Below the pieces are notes generated by a model. The model did not search any database and was not told the DNA's origin. It saw only the letters and a list, made by a program, of their open reading frames with translations. From Sulfurisphaera tokodaii str. 7 (GTDB lineage Archaea; Thermoproteota; Thermoprotei_A; Sulfolobales; Sulfolobaceae), in the NCBI RefSeq assembly GCF_000011205.1, contig NC_003106.2:992001-1056000 (forward strand): DNA of 64,000 nucleotides. Direction: 5' to 3'. This document shows, piece by piece, positions 40,032 through 49,138 of this stretch. Within the stretch, counting starts at the first letter, position 1; the number at the start of each line of letters is the position of its first letter. A program made the translations under genes and the position numbers.

Positions 40032-40215
40032 GTTTAAAGATGTAATAGATCTAGCGTCAGTCGAGAGCGTAAATTCAGAAACAGAGTTAGTTTTATCTGA
40101 TGGTGATACAATAGTTAGAATATCTTTTAATAATGGTAAAGTTATAAGAACTTTAGGAGACATTAACTTGTTGAGGAAAGGAGAAATAAAATATTTAATA
40201 AAGAAGAAAATTTAG
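40032..40215 (+). pseudogene. 3' fragment of an unidentified gene
   Basis: A clean frame without its own start codon: FKDVIDLASVESVNSETELV then LSDGDTIVRISFNNGKVIRT, LGDINLLRKGEIKYLIKKKI and TAG at 40213. It is cut at its 5' side by the IS1 remnant. Family unknown. Confidence 0.5.
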
Positions 40216-40284
40216 ATAAGCCTATATTAACTCTTTCTCTTTATATAACCAAAATCATTTTACAGAGAGCGAAAAAATATATTT

Positions 40285-40689
40285 ATGCAAAATCTGGAAT
40301 ACGTATTTGAGGATGTGGTAAGGATTTATGATACAGATGCACAAGGTATAGCACATTATGCTGCATATTATCGCTTCTTTACAAACACTATTGAAAAATT
40401 CTTTAACGAGAAAGTAGGAATACCTTATCCTAACGTTAATGAAGAACTTTGGTTTGTGATGGTTGAATCTCATGCTGTTTACCATAAGCCTGTAAAACTA
40501 GGGGATAGATTAACAGTGTTACTCAGCGTTAAGTTACTTTCAAAGAAGGTTATAAGATTTGATTTGAAAATATTGAATAAAGGTGATCTAACTACTGAAG
40601 GATATTTAATACAGGTTGCAATTAATCCAAAGATCTGGAAATCTGTTGAAATACCTAAGGAGATACTAGACAAGCTGTCCCTAACGTAA
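40285..40689 (+). CDS. 4-hydroxybenzoyl-CoA thioesterase (hotdog) family protein
   Basis: 134 aa. VRIYDTDAQGIAHYAAYYRF carries the conserved Asp-Thr-Asp of the 4HBT hotdog family; FVMVESHAVYHKPVKLGDRL and GYLIQVAIN follow the fold. It likely hydrolyses an acyl-CoA thioester. A TATA-like CTTTATATA at about 40239-40247 would give a leader of about 15-20 nt. Confidence 0.8.
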   Translation: MQNLEYVFEDVVRIYDTDAQGIAHYAAYYRFFTNTIEKFFNEKVGIPYPNVNEELWFVMVESHAVYHKPVKLGDRLTVLLSVKLLSKKVIRFDLKILNKGDLTTEGYLIQVAINPKIWKSVEIPKEILDKLSLT

Positions 40690-40818
40690 TTTTTCAGAGG
40701 AAACTTATTTAGTTTCTATTGTCTCTAACTTATTGAGAAACTAGTAGATCTTGGAAATATAAGAATAGTGTGCTTTTTGATGCTGATTTCAAACTTTTGT
40801 ATAAAAAAGAATAAAAAT

Positions 40819-41529
40819 CTACATAAATTGAGGTATTAATTCTTTCTCAATAACCTTCTTTACTTCTCCCTCATATTCCTGGATTTTTCCTATGTAGTCC
40901 TCTAGATTAGGATCTATCGGTAAATTTACATCTCCATTATAATTTCCAAATGGATTAACTCTTTGATCATTACAATTAAAATATGACATGTTAACTACTA
41001 CTAGTGCCTTCTTTTTCCTCTCGTTTAAATAATCTAACAAGTATTTTACAACTTTTAATGATACTTTTGAAGGTGTAGTGACCACTATTGGTTTAAAATC
41101 GCTTAGCTCTTCAAGTACTAATATTTCATCGCCAAGACCGGGAGGTAGGTCAAAAACAACATATTCTCCTTTTATGCTAGAATAAGCTATTAACTCCTTC
41201 ATAACATTAGTTTGGTTTCTCCCAGGTAAAATAACATATCTATCTCTTACTATTCCTGCAAGAGAAATCAAATTAACATTTCTTATTTTCACAGGCTCTA
41301 TTCCTTCCTTACTCACTTCTAAAGGAACATTTTCTACTCCAAACAATTTTGCTATCGCCATTGTATGTATATCAAGATCAATTAACGTTAAATCTGAAGG
41401 TAAGGAGAGGGATATTAACGCTGATATTACGCTCTTCCCAACACCACCTTTAGCACTCATAATAGCAATTACTTTTTTATCTTTTAGTTTATCTTTAGCT
41501 AACTCTCTCAACGGCTCCATATTCTTCAA
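40819..41529 (-). CDS. MinD/Mrp-family ATPase, HypB-AT-like nickel maturation factor
   Basis: 236 aa. Deviant Walker [10 protein letters not shown] (K27-S33), [17 protein letters not shown] (A' and switch I), [13 protein letters not shown] (Walker B). Late in the protein [13 protein letters not shown] holds a Cys. It overlaps hypA by 35 bp. In Thermococcus a Mrp/MinD-type ATPase (HypB-AT) binds HypA and helps nickel delivery; the gene pairing here suggests the same role, though a general Mrp/cell-division-type function cannot be excluded. Confidence 0.72.
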   Translation of the reverse strand: MKNMEPLRELAKDKLKDKKVIAIMSAKGGVGKSVISALISLSLPSDLTLIDLDIHTMAIAKLFGVENVPLEVSKEGIEPVKIRNVNLISLAGIVRDRYVILPGRNQTNVMKELIAYSSIKGEYVVFDLPPGLGDEILVLEELSDFKPIVVTTPSKVSLKVVKYLLDYLNERKKKALVVVNMSYFNCNDQRVNPFGNYNGDVNLPIDPNLEDYIGKIQEYEGEVKKVIEKELIPQFM

Positions 41530-41923
41530 CCTTTTCTATATAAATTTCTTGACCTATTGCCTCAATATCATGAGATCCACAATAAGGACATTTAACAAAT
41601 GCTGGAAGCAATTCTGGCATTAAATGTAAAGGATATTCTTCACCATACGAATTTTTAACCTCTCCAACTTGTTGTTGAATATCCGAAAATTTAAATTCTC
41701 TATTACCATTTCTGCATCTGAAAGTAGGTTCCTGGATTTTAACCTCTAATTCAGCATTCTCAACTATTGGGTTCTCTTTTTTTAATTCATTAAAAGCTTC
41801 CTTTAAAATTTTTATATCAAGAAAGGAAAACAATGGAATTACTAACGTGACTTTAGAAATCTTTTTATTAAAGTTTTCTATTAAAGTCTTAACTACTGAA
41901 TAAGCTATTGACCACTCATGCAT
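41495..41923 (-). CDS. hypA: HypA nickel metallochaperone
   Basis: 142 aa from the ATG at 41923, giving the obligatory [15 protein letters not shown]-terminus (nickel ligands M1, H2, E3); an upstream in-frame ATG at 41968 would bury it. A Shine-Dalgarno GAGGTA lies 8 nt before 41923. Zinc site: C70 and C112/C115 ([10 protein letters not shown]); the usual fourth Cys after C70 is Gly73, so the site is C-x2-G. The loop between is enlarged, as in archaeal HypA. Confidence 0.82.
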   Translation of the reverse strand: MHEWSIAYSVVKTLIENFNKKISKVTLVIPLFSFLDIKILKEAFNELKKENPIVENAELEVKIQEPTFRCRNGNREFKFSDIQQQVGEVKNSYGEEYPLHLMPELLPAFVKCPYCGSHDIEAIGQEIYIEKVEEYGAVERVS

Positions 41924-41958
41924 AAATTGTATTTTACCTCGCAGTATATTATACCTTT

Positions 41959-42570
41959 TTATTCGCATAGATAATTTATAACGTTCTCAACATTTTTAAA
42001 AGTCGAACTAATCTTATCTTGATTTAAACTTTTATCTCTGTAAGTTACATTTACGAATGTTTGGTTTAAGTTGTTAACTACAGGTTCTAATATAATTTCC
42101 AATAGGTCTTTATATCTAATATCGTTTAAGGAATCTTGCAATCCAGATATTATTCTAAATCCCATAATTTTTGGATTATTCAGAGATGGTATTGAAATTG
42201 GCAATCCCTTTATTCGTCTTTCCACTATCCCAGAAAATGCTAACTCATAAGTCATAATGTTTTCTCTAAATACATCTTCAGCTAAATTTTTAACTTTTTC
42301 AAACCCAGAAACTAAATCCTCTTCTTTAACTTCCTTTCCAAAGGATAATTGAAGAAGCGATACCTGATCCAAGTTAATTAGGTATAGTGTTGAGTTTTCA
42401 TAAGTGTAAAGCCTTAGTAAATTTTGAAGTCTTGTTCTAGTAGTTATTAAATTAAGGATAAGTGGTACTAACTCTTGCTCTATAATCCCTTTGTTTATTA
42501 GTATGGCAATATCATTTTTGTTAAAATTTCTATTAAATATTGCCGAAATAGAAGCATTATTTATTTTCAT
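41959..42570 (-). CDS. Uncharacterised protein upstream of hypA
   Basis: 203 aa, mixed alpha/beta, no membrane segment or metal motif that I can see. FNKNDIAILINKGIIEQELV near the start may be a helical domain and YLINLDQVSLLQLSFG a beta segment. It ends 36 bp before the hypA ATG at 41923 and is first in the three-gene nickel-maturation operon; a TATA-like ATTTAAAAACT sits about 26 bp upstream of its ATG. Confidence 0.6.
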   Translation of the reverse strand: MKINNASISAIFNRNFNKNDIAILINKGIIEQELVPLILNLITTRTRLQNLLRLYTYENSTLYLINLDQVSLLQLSFGKEVKEEDLVSGFEKVKNLAEDVFRENIMTYELAFSGIVERRIKGLPISIPSLNNPKIMGFRIISGLQDSLNDIRYKDLLEIILEPVVNNLNQTFVNVTYRDKSLNQDKISSTFKNVENVINYLCE

Positions 42571-42904
42571 AAAATATAAATATAGTTTGAGTTTTTAAAT
42601 TCAACTATTAAAAAGTGAAAATTTCTTTTCTTAAAAAGAGTTTGTTAAGTAAATATCTAGAAGAAATTGCTTATAAACCGTTCATATTCAGATTAAAGAA
42701 AAATGATTAGAAGTGAGGGAGAGAAGATTTTAATCCATGTCAAACCAGCAAGAGAAATTCTTTATTAAGTACTTTTAATTGAGAATTCCTTAACAATAAT
42801 TCCTAGAATAATTTAAAAAAAGCATTGGCTTTAGGAAAAAGAGAACTTTCAATAATATCGATTGATAAGGATTCATTAGGTAAGACCCTTATAAGTATGT
42901 ATCC
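42571..42904. other. Decayed sequence left of the IS605 element
   Basis: No intact gene. A frame from ATG about 42703 reads MIRSEGEKILIHVKPAREIL and then stops; further on a frame reads KKALALGKRELSIISIDKDS then LGKTLISMYP. They may be parts of one broken small gene; identity unknown. Confidence 0.3.
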
Positions 42905-42979
42905 TTGACAAAACGTGAGGCAAGCCTCGCCTTTTAAGGCGGGGTAAAGTTTTTAAAATTATTTTGAATACTTTAAAGT

Positions 42980-43390
42980 GTGGAATACAAATCAACTAGG
43001 CATGCAAAGTACCTCTGCAACTACCACTTCTTATGGATACCGAAATACCGTAGGAAAGTGCTAACAGGCGAAATAGCTGAATACACTAAAGAGGTACTAA
43101 GAACCATAGCAGAAGAGTTGGGCTGTGAAGTATTAGCCCTAGAAGTAATGCCAGACCACATCCACCTCTTCGTTAACTGCCCACCGAGATACGCACCGTC
43201 ATATTTAGCAAACTACTTCAAAGGAAAATCGGCAAGGCTAATCCTCAAGAAGTTCCCAGAGCTGAAGAAAGCTACTAACGGGAAGCTATGGACTAGAAGC
43301 TACTTCGTATCTACCGCAGGTAACGTATCCAGCGAGACGATAAAGAAGTACATTGAAGAACAGTGGGCGAAAGAGAATGAAGAGGACTAA
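42980..43390 (+). CDS. tnpA: IS200/IS605 Y1 transposase TnpA
   Basis: 136 aa, GTG start. HUH motif PDHIHLFV (H60, H62) and catalytic tyrosine Y124 in ETIKKYIEEQ; NYHFLWIPKYRRKVL at the N-terminus is typical. It cuts and joins single-stranded DNA at the element ends. The frame is intact and could still be active. It overlaps the start of tnpB by 14 bp. Confidence 0.92.
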   Translation: MEYKSTRHAKYLCNYHFLWIPKYRRKVLTGEIAEYTKEVLRTIAEELGCEVLALEVMPDHIHLFVNCPPRYAPSYLANYFKGKSARLILKKFPELKKATNGKLWTRSYFVSTAGNVSSETIKKYIEEQWAKENEED

Positions 43391-44688
43391 CATAGTTAAA
43401 CTAATAGTAGACAAGCAAACCCACGAAAGACTGAAGGAGTTGGCTATTACCACAGCGAAGTGTTGGAACGAAGTGAACTGGTTAAGGATGCAACAGTTCA
43501 AGGAAGGGGAGAGAGTAGACTTTGCTAAGACAGAAAAGGAGGTGTACGAGAAGTACAAACACGTGTTAAAGGTTAACGTTCAACAAGTTGCTAGAAAGAA
43601 CGCTGAGGACTGGAGAAGCTTCTTCTCCCTAATCGAAGAGAAGAATGAGGGAAAATTACCAAAGTGGTTTAAACCAAGACCTCCAAGGGTATTGGAAAGA
43701 TAAAAGTGGAAAATATAAACTAATCCTAATCATTAGGAACGATCGTTATGAGGTGGATGAGAACAAGAGGATCATCTATTTGAAGGACTTCAAACTCTCT
43801 CTGAGGTTTAAGGGGAAACTCAAGTGGCACGGGAAACAAGGTAGATTAGAAATAATTTACAACGAAGCTAAGAGGAGTTGGTATGCTCATATTCCAGTGG
43901 AGGTTGAAAGTGAAACGAAAGTTGAGGGCAACCTGAGGGCTTCTGTTGATTTAGGAATCATCAATTTAGCAACAGTTTACGTAGAAGATGGTAGTTGGTA
44001 CCTTTTCAAGGGTGGTAGTGTTCTTTCACAGTATGAGTATTATAGCAAGAAGATACGAATCGTTCAGAAGACCTTAGCGAGGCATAAGCAGAATAGGAGC
44101 AAGAAGCTGAAATTCCTCTACGAGAATAGGAGTAGGTTCCTCAAACACGCTTTAAACAGTATGGTTAGGAAAGTAGTGGAGCTGTTGAAGGACAAACGGG
44201 TAAGCGAGGTTGTTATAGGTTATCCTAAAGAGATTAATAGGAACCACGGTAATAAACTCACTGTAAACTTCTGGAACTACAGGTATGTTATTAAGCGTTT
44301 TGAGGAGATTGGGGAAGAACTAGGAATTAGGGTTGTTAAAGTGGATGAATCTTATACTTCTAAGACGTGCTCCCTATGCGGGGAAGCCCACGAAAGTGGG
44401 CGTGTTAAACGCGGCCTATTTAAGTGTCCCCGCATAGGGAAAGTGATAAACGCAGACCTGAATGGAGCGATAAATATCCTACATATCCCCGAGTCCCTAG
44501 GATCTGGGAGTGGAGGGCAACTCCCAGTGAGGGATAGGGGTAACGGACTGAAGACCCAGCCCGTGGTCTACCGCTGGATGAACGGAGCGGGGTGGGTGCT
44601 TTACGCACCCACTAGCTATGAAGTTGTGAGGATGAAGGTGGTAAACCACAAACCTATGAACCGCCCTAAGGGAACCCTCGCCCTTTAG
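43377..44688 (+). pseudogene. tnpB: TnpB (IS605 type), one-base frameshift
   Basis: The first frame (from ATG 43377) ends KWFKPRPPRVLER at 43703. The second frame carries the rest from GYWKDKSGKYKLI. An extra A near 43685 (CCTCCAAGGG for CCTCCAGGG) explains the split. The RuvC-like nuclease part keeps ASVDLGIINLATV, VVIGYPKEI and INADLNGAINIL. The zinc finger is CSLCG...FKCPRIG, with the fourth Cys replaced by Ile. So two lesions affect it. The C-terminal tail runs into the right-end hairpins. Confidence 0.8.
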
Positions 44689-44712
44689 GGCAGGGAGGAG
44701 GTCAGTTTACTA

Positions 44713-45015
44713 GAACGTTATTGAGTAAGATGATAGTATTGCATTATCAATTTAAGAGAGCAATTATCCTTTTATTTATGGGCTTCCACGAGATTAAAGT
44801 AAACAAATTTTCAAGTATTTGCGGAATGTAGTTGTACATAATGGAGTAACAAAATCTATATGGACTTCACAGAATCAATTATGGGATGAGGAAATATTAT
44901 AGAAATTACCAGAAATCAAAAAGGAATATTTCAATATTAGTTTCTCTCGACCTTATTTGGATCTAGGCATATCTATGGAACACTAAAACTAAAAGGTTTC
45001 TCAGATCGTTAAATT
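44713..45015. other. Gene-free sequence right of the IS605 element
   Basis: About 300 bp of AT-rich DNA with only broken short frames on the plus strand; probably decayed coding sequence, not identifiable. Confidence 0.3.
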
Positions 45016-46146
45016 TTATAACCAACTTTCAAGAACTAGGAGGGAAATAATTGATATTACACAACCTATATCTAGAGTTATCATTGAAAAAGTAAAGCTC
45101 TTAGTTAAGTATAGTACTAATCCTATTACAGTAGGAGCAATCATTGTACCTATTTGGGATACTGCATTGGCGTAACCTATTGAAGTCGCTGCACTATTAT
45201 TTCCGGCAATTTTCATAATGAGGGAATCAGTTGGTGGTCTATATAGAAAAGAAAATATGCCCAGCAAAAATGCTTCTGACAGTATTAGAATACCATTCGA
45301 TATTGTAAGCATTAATGATATTATAATAAAACCTATTAGAGTAAGCAATATAACCTTTACGATTCCTACTAATTGAACTAACTTATCCACGTTTATTATC
45401 CCTACTAGTTGACCTAGCCCAAATAGTAAAAGGAATAATGCAGATAATGATGGCGAAATATCCCTATAGAGTACCAACATAGGAAATATCCATGTTGTAG
45501 TACCCCATGTAGCCCATAACTCTCCTAGTCTAATGAGTGTCAATAAAGCTATTCGTTTATCAAATATGATTCTTAGTGATCTCCTTATTTCAGTAGATGT
45601 AGCATTTGAATTAATCTTAGAACTGAATATTCCAAGTAATAGGAACCCTATTGCCATTAGAAGATAGATAAACTTCCATAAGTGTAGCAATATGGTTGCG
45701 ATAAGACTTAATACTAGGATAGTTATAGGAGCCGCACTTTCAACTAATGCTATGTAAAAGGTAAATTTAGACTCACTAGAGTGAGAAATAGCAACAATCT
45801 TCATCGCGGAGGGAAATATAGCAGCAGCGACTATTCCATCTATTAAATATACTATAACAAGAAGAACGTAAGAGTTAAGAGAAAAGAATAATAATAAATT
45901 GAGAGGTACTAAAATTAGTGCTGAAATCGTTATTGTCTTGTTAGGTCCTATTTTATCTATCACTAACCCCCAAGGTATTGATGATATTACATATCCTACA
46001 TAGAATGATGTGGCTACGAAACCTATTTCTACCGTATTTAAATGAAGAAGAATTGCTATAGGAACGGATATAACTCCCCAACTTAACCTTAAGAATAATT
46101 GTAAGAACGTACCAAACCAGCCTAGTATTATATTCTTATTCATCAA
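45016..46146 (-). CDS. Major facilitator superfamily transporter
   Basis: 376 aa, about 11-12 helices. The cytoplasmic loop 2-3 motif is GLVIDKIGPNKT (MFS motif A, G-x3-D-x2-G). FLYRPPTDSLIMKIAGNN and SIGYANAVSQIG are in the C-terminal half. Substrate unknown. Its neighbour at 46546 is a different MFS protein. Confidence 0.78.
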   Translation of the reverse strand: MMNKNIILGWFGTFLQLFLRLSWGVISVPIAILLHLNTVEIGFVATSFYVGYVISSIPWGLVIDKIGPNKTITISALILVPLNLLLFFSLNSYVLLVIVYLIDGIVAAAIFPSAMKIVAISHSSESKFTFYIALVESAAPITILVLSLIATILLHLWKFIYLLMAIGFLLLGIFSSKINSNATSTEIRRSLRIIFDKRIALLTLIRLGELWATWGTTTWIFPMLVLYRDISPSLSALFLLLFGLGQLVGIINVDKLVQLVGIVKVILLTLIGFIIISLMLTISNGILILSEAFLLGIFSFLYRPPTDSLIMKIAGNNSAATSIGYANAVSQIGTMIAPTVIGLVLYLTKSFTFSMITLDIGCVISIISLLVLESWL

Positions 46147-46545
46147 CTCCTACTGAGAGTTATAAAAATTTATGATTAACTTTAAATGGCAAATGATTTT
46201 ATAATTATTAATTGTACCCAAAAAATGAATCTAAATATAGACAAGGGTTGAATTGAGGTTCTTATATATAAAACCTAAATAGCCTTTTTTTGTAATACTA
46301 ATGATGCTAATCTTATGTTCGAAAACAATAATGAAAATGAAAGAACTTTTTTAGGTAACTAGTAGAGCTCAAGTTATATTAATTCTTAATTTAAGTGACT
46401 ACTCTCATTCCGAAATTACATAGAAAGCTAGCAAAATTCAGTCCTTAAAGGCTGAGAAACTGTTAATTAATAATATAAAATTTTTCTTTTACATTCGATT
46501 TTTGTATTCATTTGATAAAAAATTTCCGCTAATTTTCAAGCTTTT
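46147..46545. other. Intergenic region between two MFS genes
   Basis: 399 bp, AT-rich, no open frame of note; it should hold the promoter of the gene at 45016. No RNA gene or repeat was recognised. Confidence 0.35.
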
Positions 46546-47640
46546 TTAGTTGGTTATAGGCCTAAGTAAATTCATGCTTATTACACTAATTACTGATGCG
46601 ATAATTAGCACAATTCCTAAAGAGATCTTTAAGGGGAATGGTAGTAACGTTACAATGAAAGTACCAAATCCTCCACCTATTATTCTACCTATCAGTAAAG
46701 CAAAATTGCTCCCAGTACCTCTTACTTGTGGTGGATACAATTCACTTAACCAAACTCCGAAGAATGCAAAAAACGCTGAAGAGAAATATATTGTTAACGC
46801 TAAAATGTTGGAAAGTAAGAAAAGAGCTGACGAAATTACAGCTAAAATACCAAAGATTATGGCAGAAAATTTTCTTCCTTTTATATCTGAGATGTAACCA
46901 GAAAGAGAGAAGGATAAGACAGCAATTATATCACCTATAGCTACTAATTCATTATTCTGAAGTATCGTAGGGAGGAGTTCAAATGCTGAGATAATATATA
47001 AAAACGATGTTAATGATGCTATTGAACTTATTGCTGTTAGCCCTATCATTTTTTGTGAAAATATATCTGTTAATCTACTCCTACTCTCGTACTTCACTTT
47101 TTCTTCTGGAATAAAAGGATAGAATATAAATGATAAAAGAGAAACAATCCCTGCTATTAAAAATATTAATAAAAACCTATCACCCATGAATGTGGTAGTT
47201 ATAGCCCCTAATAAAGCCCCTAAAGCGTAAAAACCTTGCATCATTCCACCTAAAAAACCTCTTAAATTCGTTAATCTTAGCTCAGCTATTATAACGTAAC
47301 TAATACCATTTTCACCATTTACTCCAAAACCTATTATGAACCACAATATGTAAAGTTCTAATAAATTATTAACAAAATACAATAATATAGCGGGAATAGA
47401 GAAAAGAAAGAAGGAAATTATCAAAGCTTTTTTCCTTCCTATTAGATCTGAAAGTCTTCCAAAAACAAATCCACCAATTCCTCCACCAATCCATGATAAG
47501 GTTATTGCTAAGACTACATTAGGAACACTTGTAGATAGATAATGAGCTAAAGGTACTATTACGAAAGAAATTGTATACATTACATAAGCAGATAGTAGGA
47601 ATGGGATTAAGACTGAAATAGATGAAAGGAACTTGGACAT
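46546..47640 (-). CDS. Major facilitator superfamily transporter (sugar/acid-type)
   Basis: 364 aa, about 11-12 helices. Motif A FGRLSDLIGRKKALI in loop 2-3 and again LSGYISDIKGRKFSAI between helices 8 and 9; the latter is typical of the sugar/metabolite-proton symporter branch. NGENGISYVIIAELRLTNLR and WLSELYPPQVRGTGSN also fit that branch. Substrate unknown. Confidence 0.8.
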   Translation of the reverse strand: MSKFLSSISVLIPFLLSAYVMYTISFVIVPLAHYLSTSVPNVVLAITLSWIGGGIGGFVFGRLSDLIGRKKALIISFFLFSIPAILLYFVNNLLELYILWFIIGFGVNGENGISYVIIAELRLTNLRGFLGGMMQGFYALGALLGAITTTFMGDRFLLIFLIAGIVSLLSFIFYPFIPEEKVKYESRSRLTDIFSQKMIGLTAISSIASLTSFLYIISAFELLPTILQNNELVAIGDIIAVLSFSLSGYISDIKGRKFSAIIFGILAVISSALFLLSNILALTIYFSSAFFAFFGVWLSELYPPQVRGTGSNFALLIGRIIGGGFGTFIVTLLPFPLKISLGIVLIIASVISVISMNLLRPITN

Positions 47641-47757
47641 GTTATAAGGTTATCCTTCTATAGCTAAAAAGTTTGCTTTCTAACTGTTAAGAAATGTAAT
47701 ATTTATTCTGTAAAAATCAATAAGGCATTGGTCTTTATCTAATTTTTCGTGAATTAT

Positions 47758-48435
47758 TTAGGGTAAGGAGAAATTAGTTGATTTTTCAAGAATTTGGTGA
47801 CAAACAGGAATTTCTCCCTTATATACTATATTTTCTTTATCTAATTGAAACACTTTAACTTCAACATTTACGCCCTCTTTTAATGCTTTAATAAATGTAT
47901 TAGAAAAATCTCGGTCTGTATCAAAATTAGGAGAAAAGCACACAACATCAGTTCTAAAAACGAGAATCATGAGTAAAACTGAATATCCATTTCTCCTAAG
48001 CTCTATCAACTCATCTAGATGTCTTTTTCCTCTCTTAGTCGGAGCATCAGGGAAAAGAGCTATACCATCTCTAGCAAGAGTACAGCCCTTAACCTCAACA
48101 TATGTATTATCAAATGCAAAGTCAATCCTACTTTTCCCTACCGTTACTTCAGATTTGGCATCACTGGGTAAAAACCTTCTAGCTATTTCGTTATGTATAC
48201 TGGAATCTGTTACAACCCATTCTTTACCGCTCCATGCTGCTGTAACTTGACAATTGGTTTTTCTTTTTCCGTTAACGTTTCTTATTAATATTTTGTTACC
48301 AGGATAAATAAGCTCCTTAAGTCTTCCAGGATCGTGAAGGTGACAAATTTTCTCACTCTCTGTTACTACTGTAAAACGGTTAATCCTAGCTTTCACAATC
48401 TCCTCATATAGTGTGGGAAAACTATAAACAATCAT
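47758..48435 (-). CDS. sfsA: SfsA family DNA-binding/nuclease-fold protein
   Basis: 225 aa. Typical blocks: CHLHDPGRLKELIYPGNKIL, VVTDSSIHNEIARRFLP, SRIDFAFDNTYVEVKGCTLA (PD-(D/E)xK-like), FPDAPTKRGKRHLDELIELR, FSPNFDTDRDFSNTF. SfsA (sugar fermentation stimulation) is widespread in archaea and bacteria; its exact biochemical role is not established. Confidence 0.9.
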   Translation of the reverse strand: MIVYSFPTLYEEIVKARINRFTVVTESEKICHLHDPGRLKELIYPGNKILIRNVNGKRKTNCQVTAAWSGKEWVVTDSSIHNEIARRFLPSDAKSEVTVGKSRIDFAFDNTYVEVKGCTLARDGIALFPDAPTKRGKRHLDELIELRRNGYSVLLMILVFRTDVVCFSPNFDTDRDFSNTFIKALKEGVNVEVKVFQLDKENIVYKGEIPVCHQILEKSTNFSLP

Positions 48436-48547
48436 ACAATTAATCTTTTGTGAAAATTAGTAAAATTTTCTCCGTTGAAGACTTTTAAACGCCGTTGACA
48501 ACAGTTTCCGATAAGCCGTGAAGTTTAAGTATTTTGTATATAATTTC

Positions 48548-49138
48548 ATGGTAGTGCTTAAACCGAAAGAGGTCTGCTAGAGATTAGGGATTTCCTACCG
48601 AACCCTACAGAACTACGTGAAAAAGGGCTACATCAAACCAGTAATACTACAGACCGGAAAATGGAGGTTCAGAGAAGAAGACGTAGAGAAACTAATGGGG
48701 ATTATTAGAAAGAGGAAAATAATATTATACGCAAGAGTATCATCAAACACACAAAAAGACCACTTAATAAACCAAGTAAAGTACCTAGAGGAACAAGTCA
48801 AGGACTACGACCAAGTAATAACAGACATGGGGTCTGGATTAAACATGAAGAGAAAAGGATTCCTCAAGTTGTTGAGAATGATACTAAACAACGAAGTATC
48901 AAAAGTACTCATAGCTCACCCAGACAGACTAGTTAAATTTGGTTTCGAGATACTAGAAGAAGTATGCAAAGCACACAACTGCGAACTTGTAGTGTTAAAC
49001 AATGAGGACAAAACACCAGAACAAGAGTTGATAGAGGATCTAATCCCAATCCTAGTATCATTCAGCGGGAAATTACACAGAATGACGAGTAACAAATACG
49101 AAAAGGTGAAGAAATGTGTCGAAGAACTTAAGGCTTAA
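48548..49138 (+). pseudogene. tnpA: IS607 serine-recombinase TnpA with in-frame TAG
   Basis: The ATG at 48548 opens MVVLKPKEVC, then TAG at 48578, then RLGISYRTLQNYVKKGYIKP, a MerR-like DNA-binding N-terminus. Then comes the serine-recombinase core: IILYARVSSNTQKDHLINQV (catalytic Ser in RVSS), VITDMGSGLNMKRKGFLKLL, VLIAHPDRLVKFGFE. A GTG at 48617 could restart translation but would lose most of the first helix. So TnpA is probably inactive, unless TAG is read through or the shorter product works. Confidence 0.75.

Larger units (their letters stand above)
42905..44712 (+). mobile_element. IS200/IS605-family element (tnpA + broken tnpB)
   Basis: Contains an intact Y1 transposase gene and a frameshifted tnpB. 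Both ends have short palindromes as expected: GAGGCAAGCCTC (42917-42928) and GCCTTTTAAGGC (42929-42940) on the left, GCCCTTTAGGGC (44680-44691) on the right. No terminal inverted repeats or target duplications, as normal for this family. The exact ends are estimates. The tnpB 3' region plus right end is where an omega (reRNA) guide RNA would be made. Confidence 0.75.

Noticed and set aside
40819-41968. Hydrogenase maturation locus
   Set aside because: Only HypA and a MinD-type ATPase are present; no HypC, D, E, F or hydrogenase subunit is in the window, so a hydrogenase cluster cannot be claimed.
44420-44608. Minus-strand 62-aa frame inside the tnpB tail
   Set aside because: Antisense to the tnpB C-terminus in GC-rich structured DNA; its openness follows from base composition.
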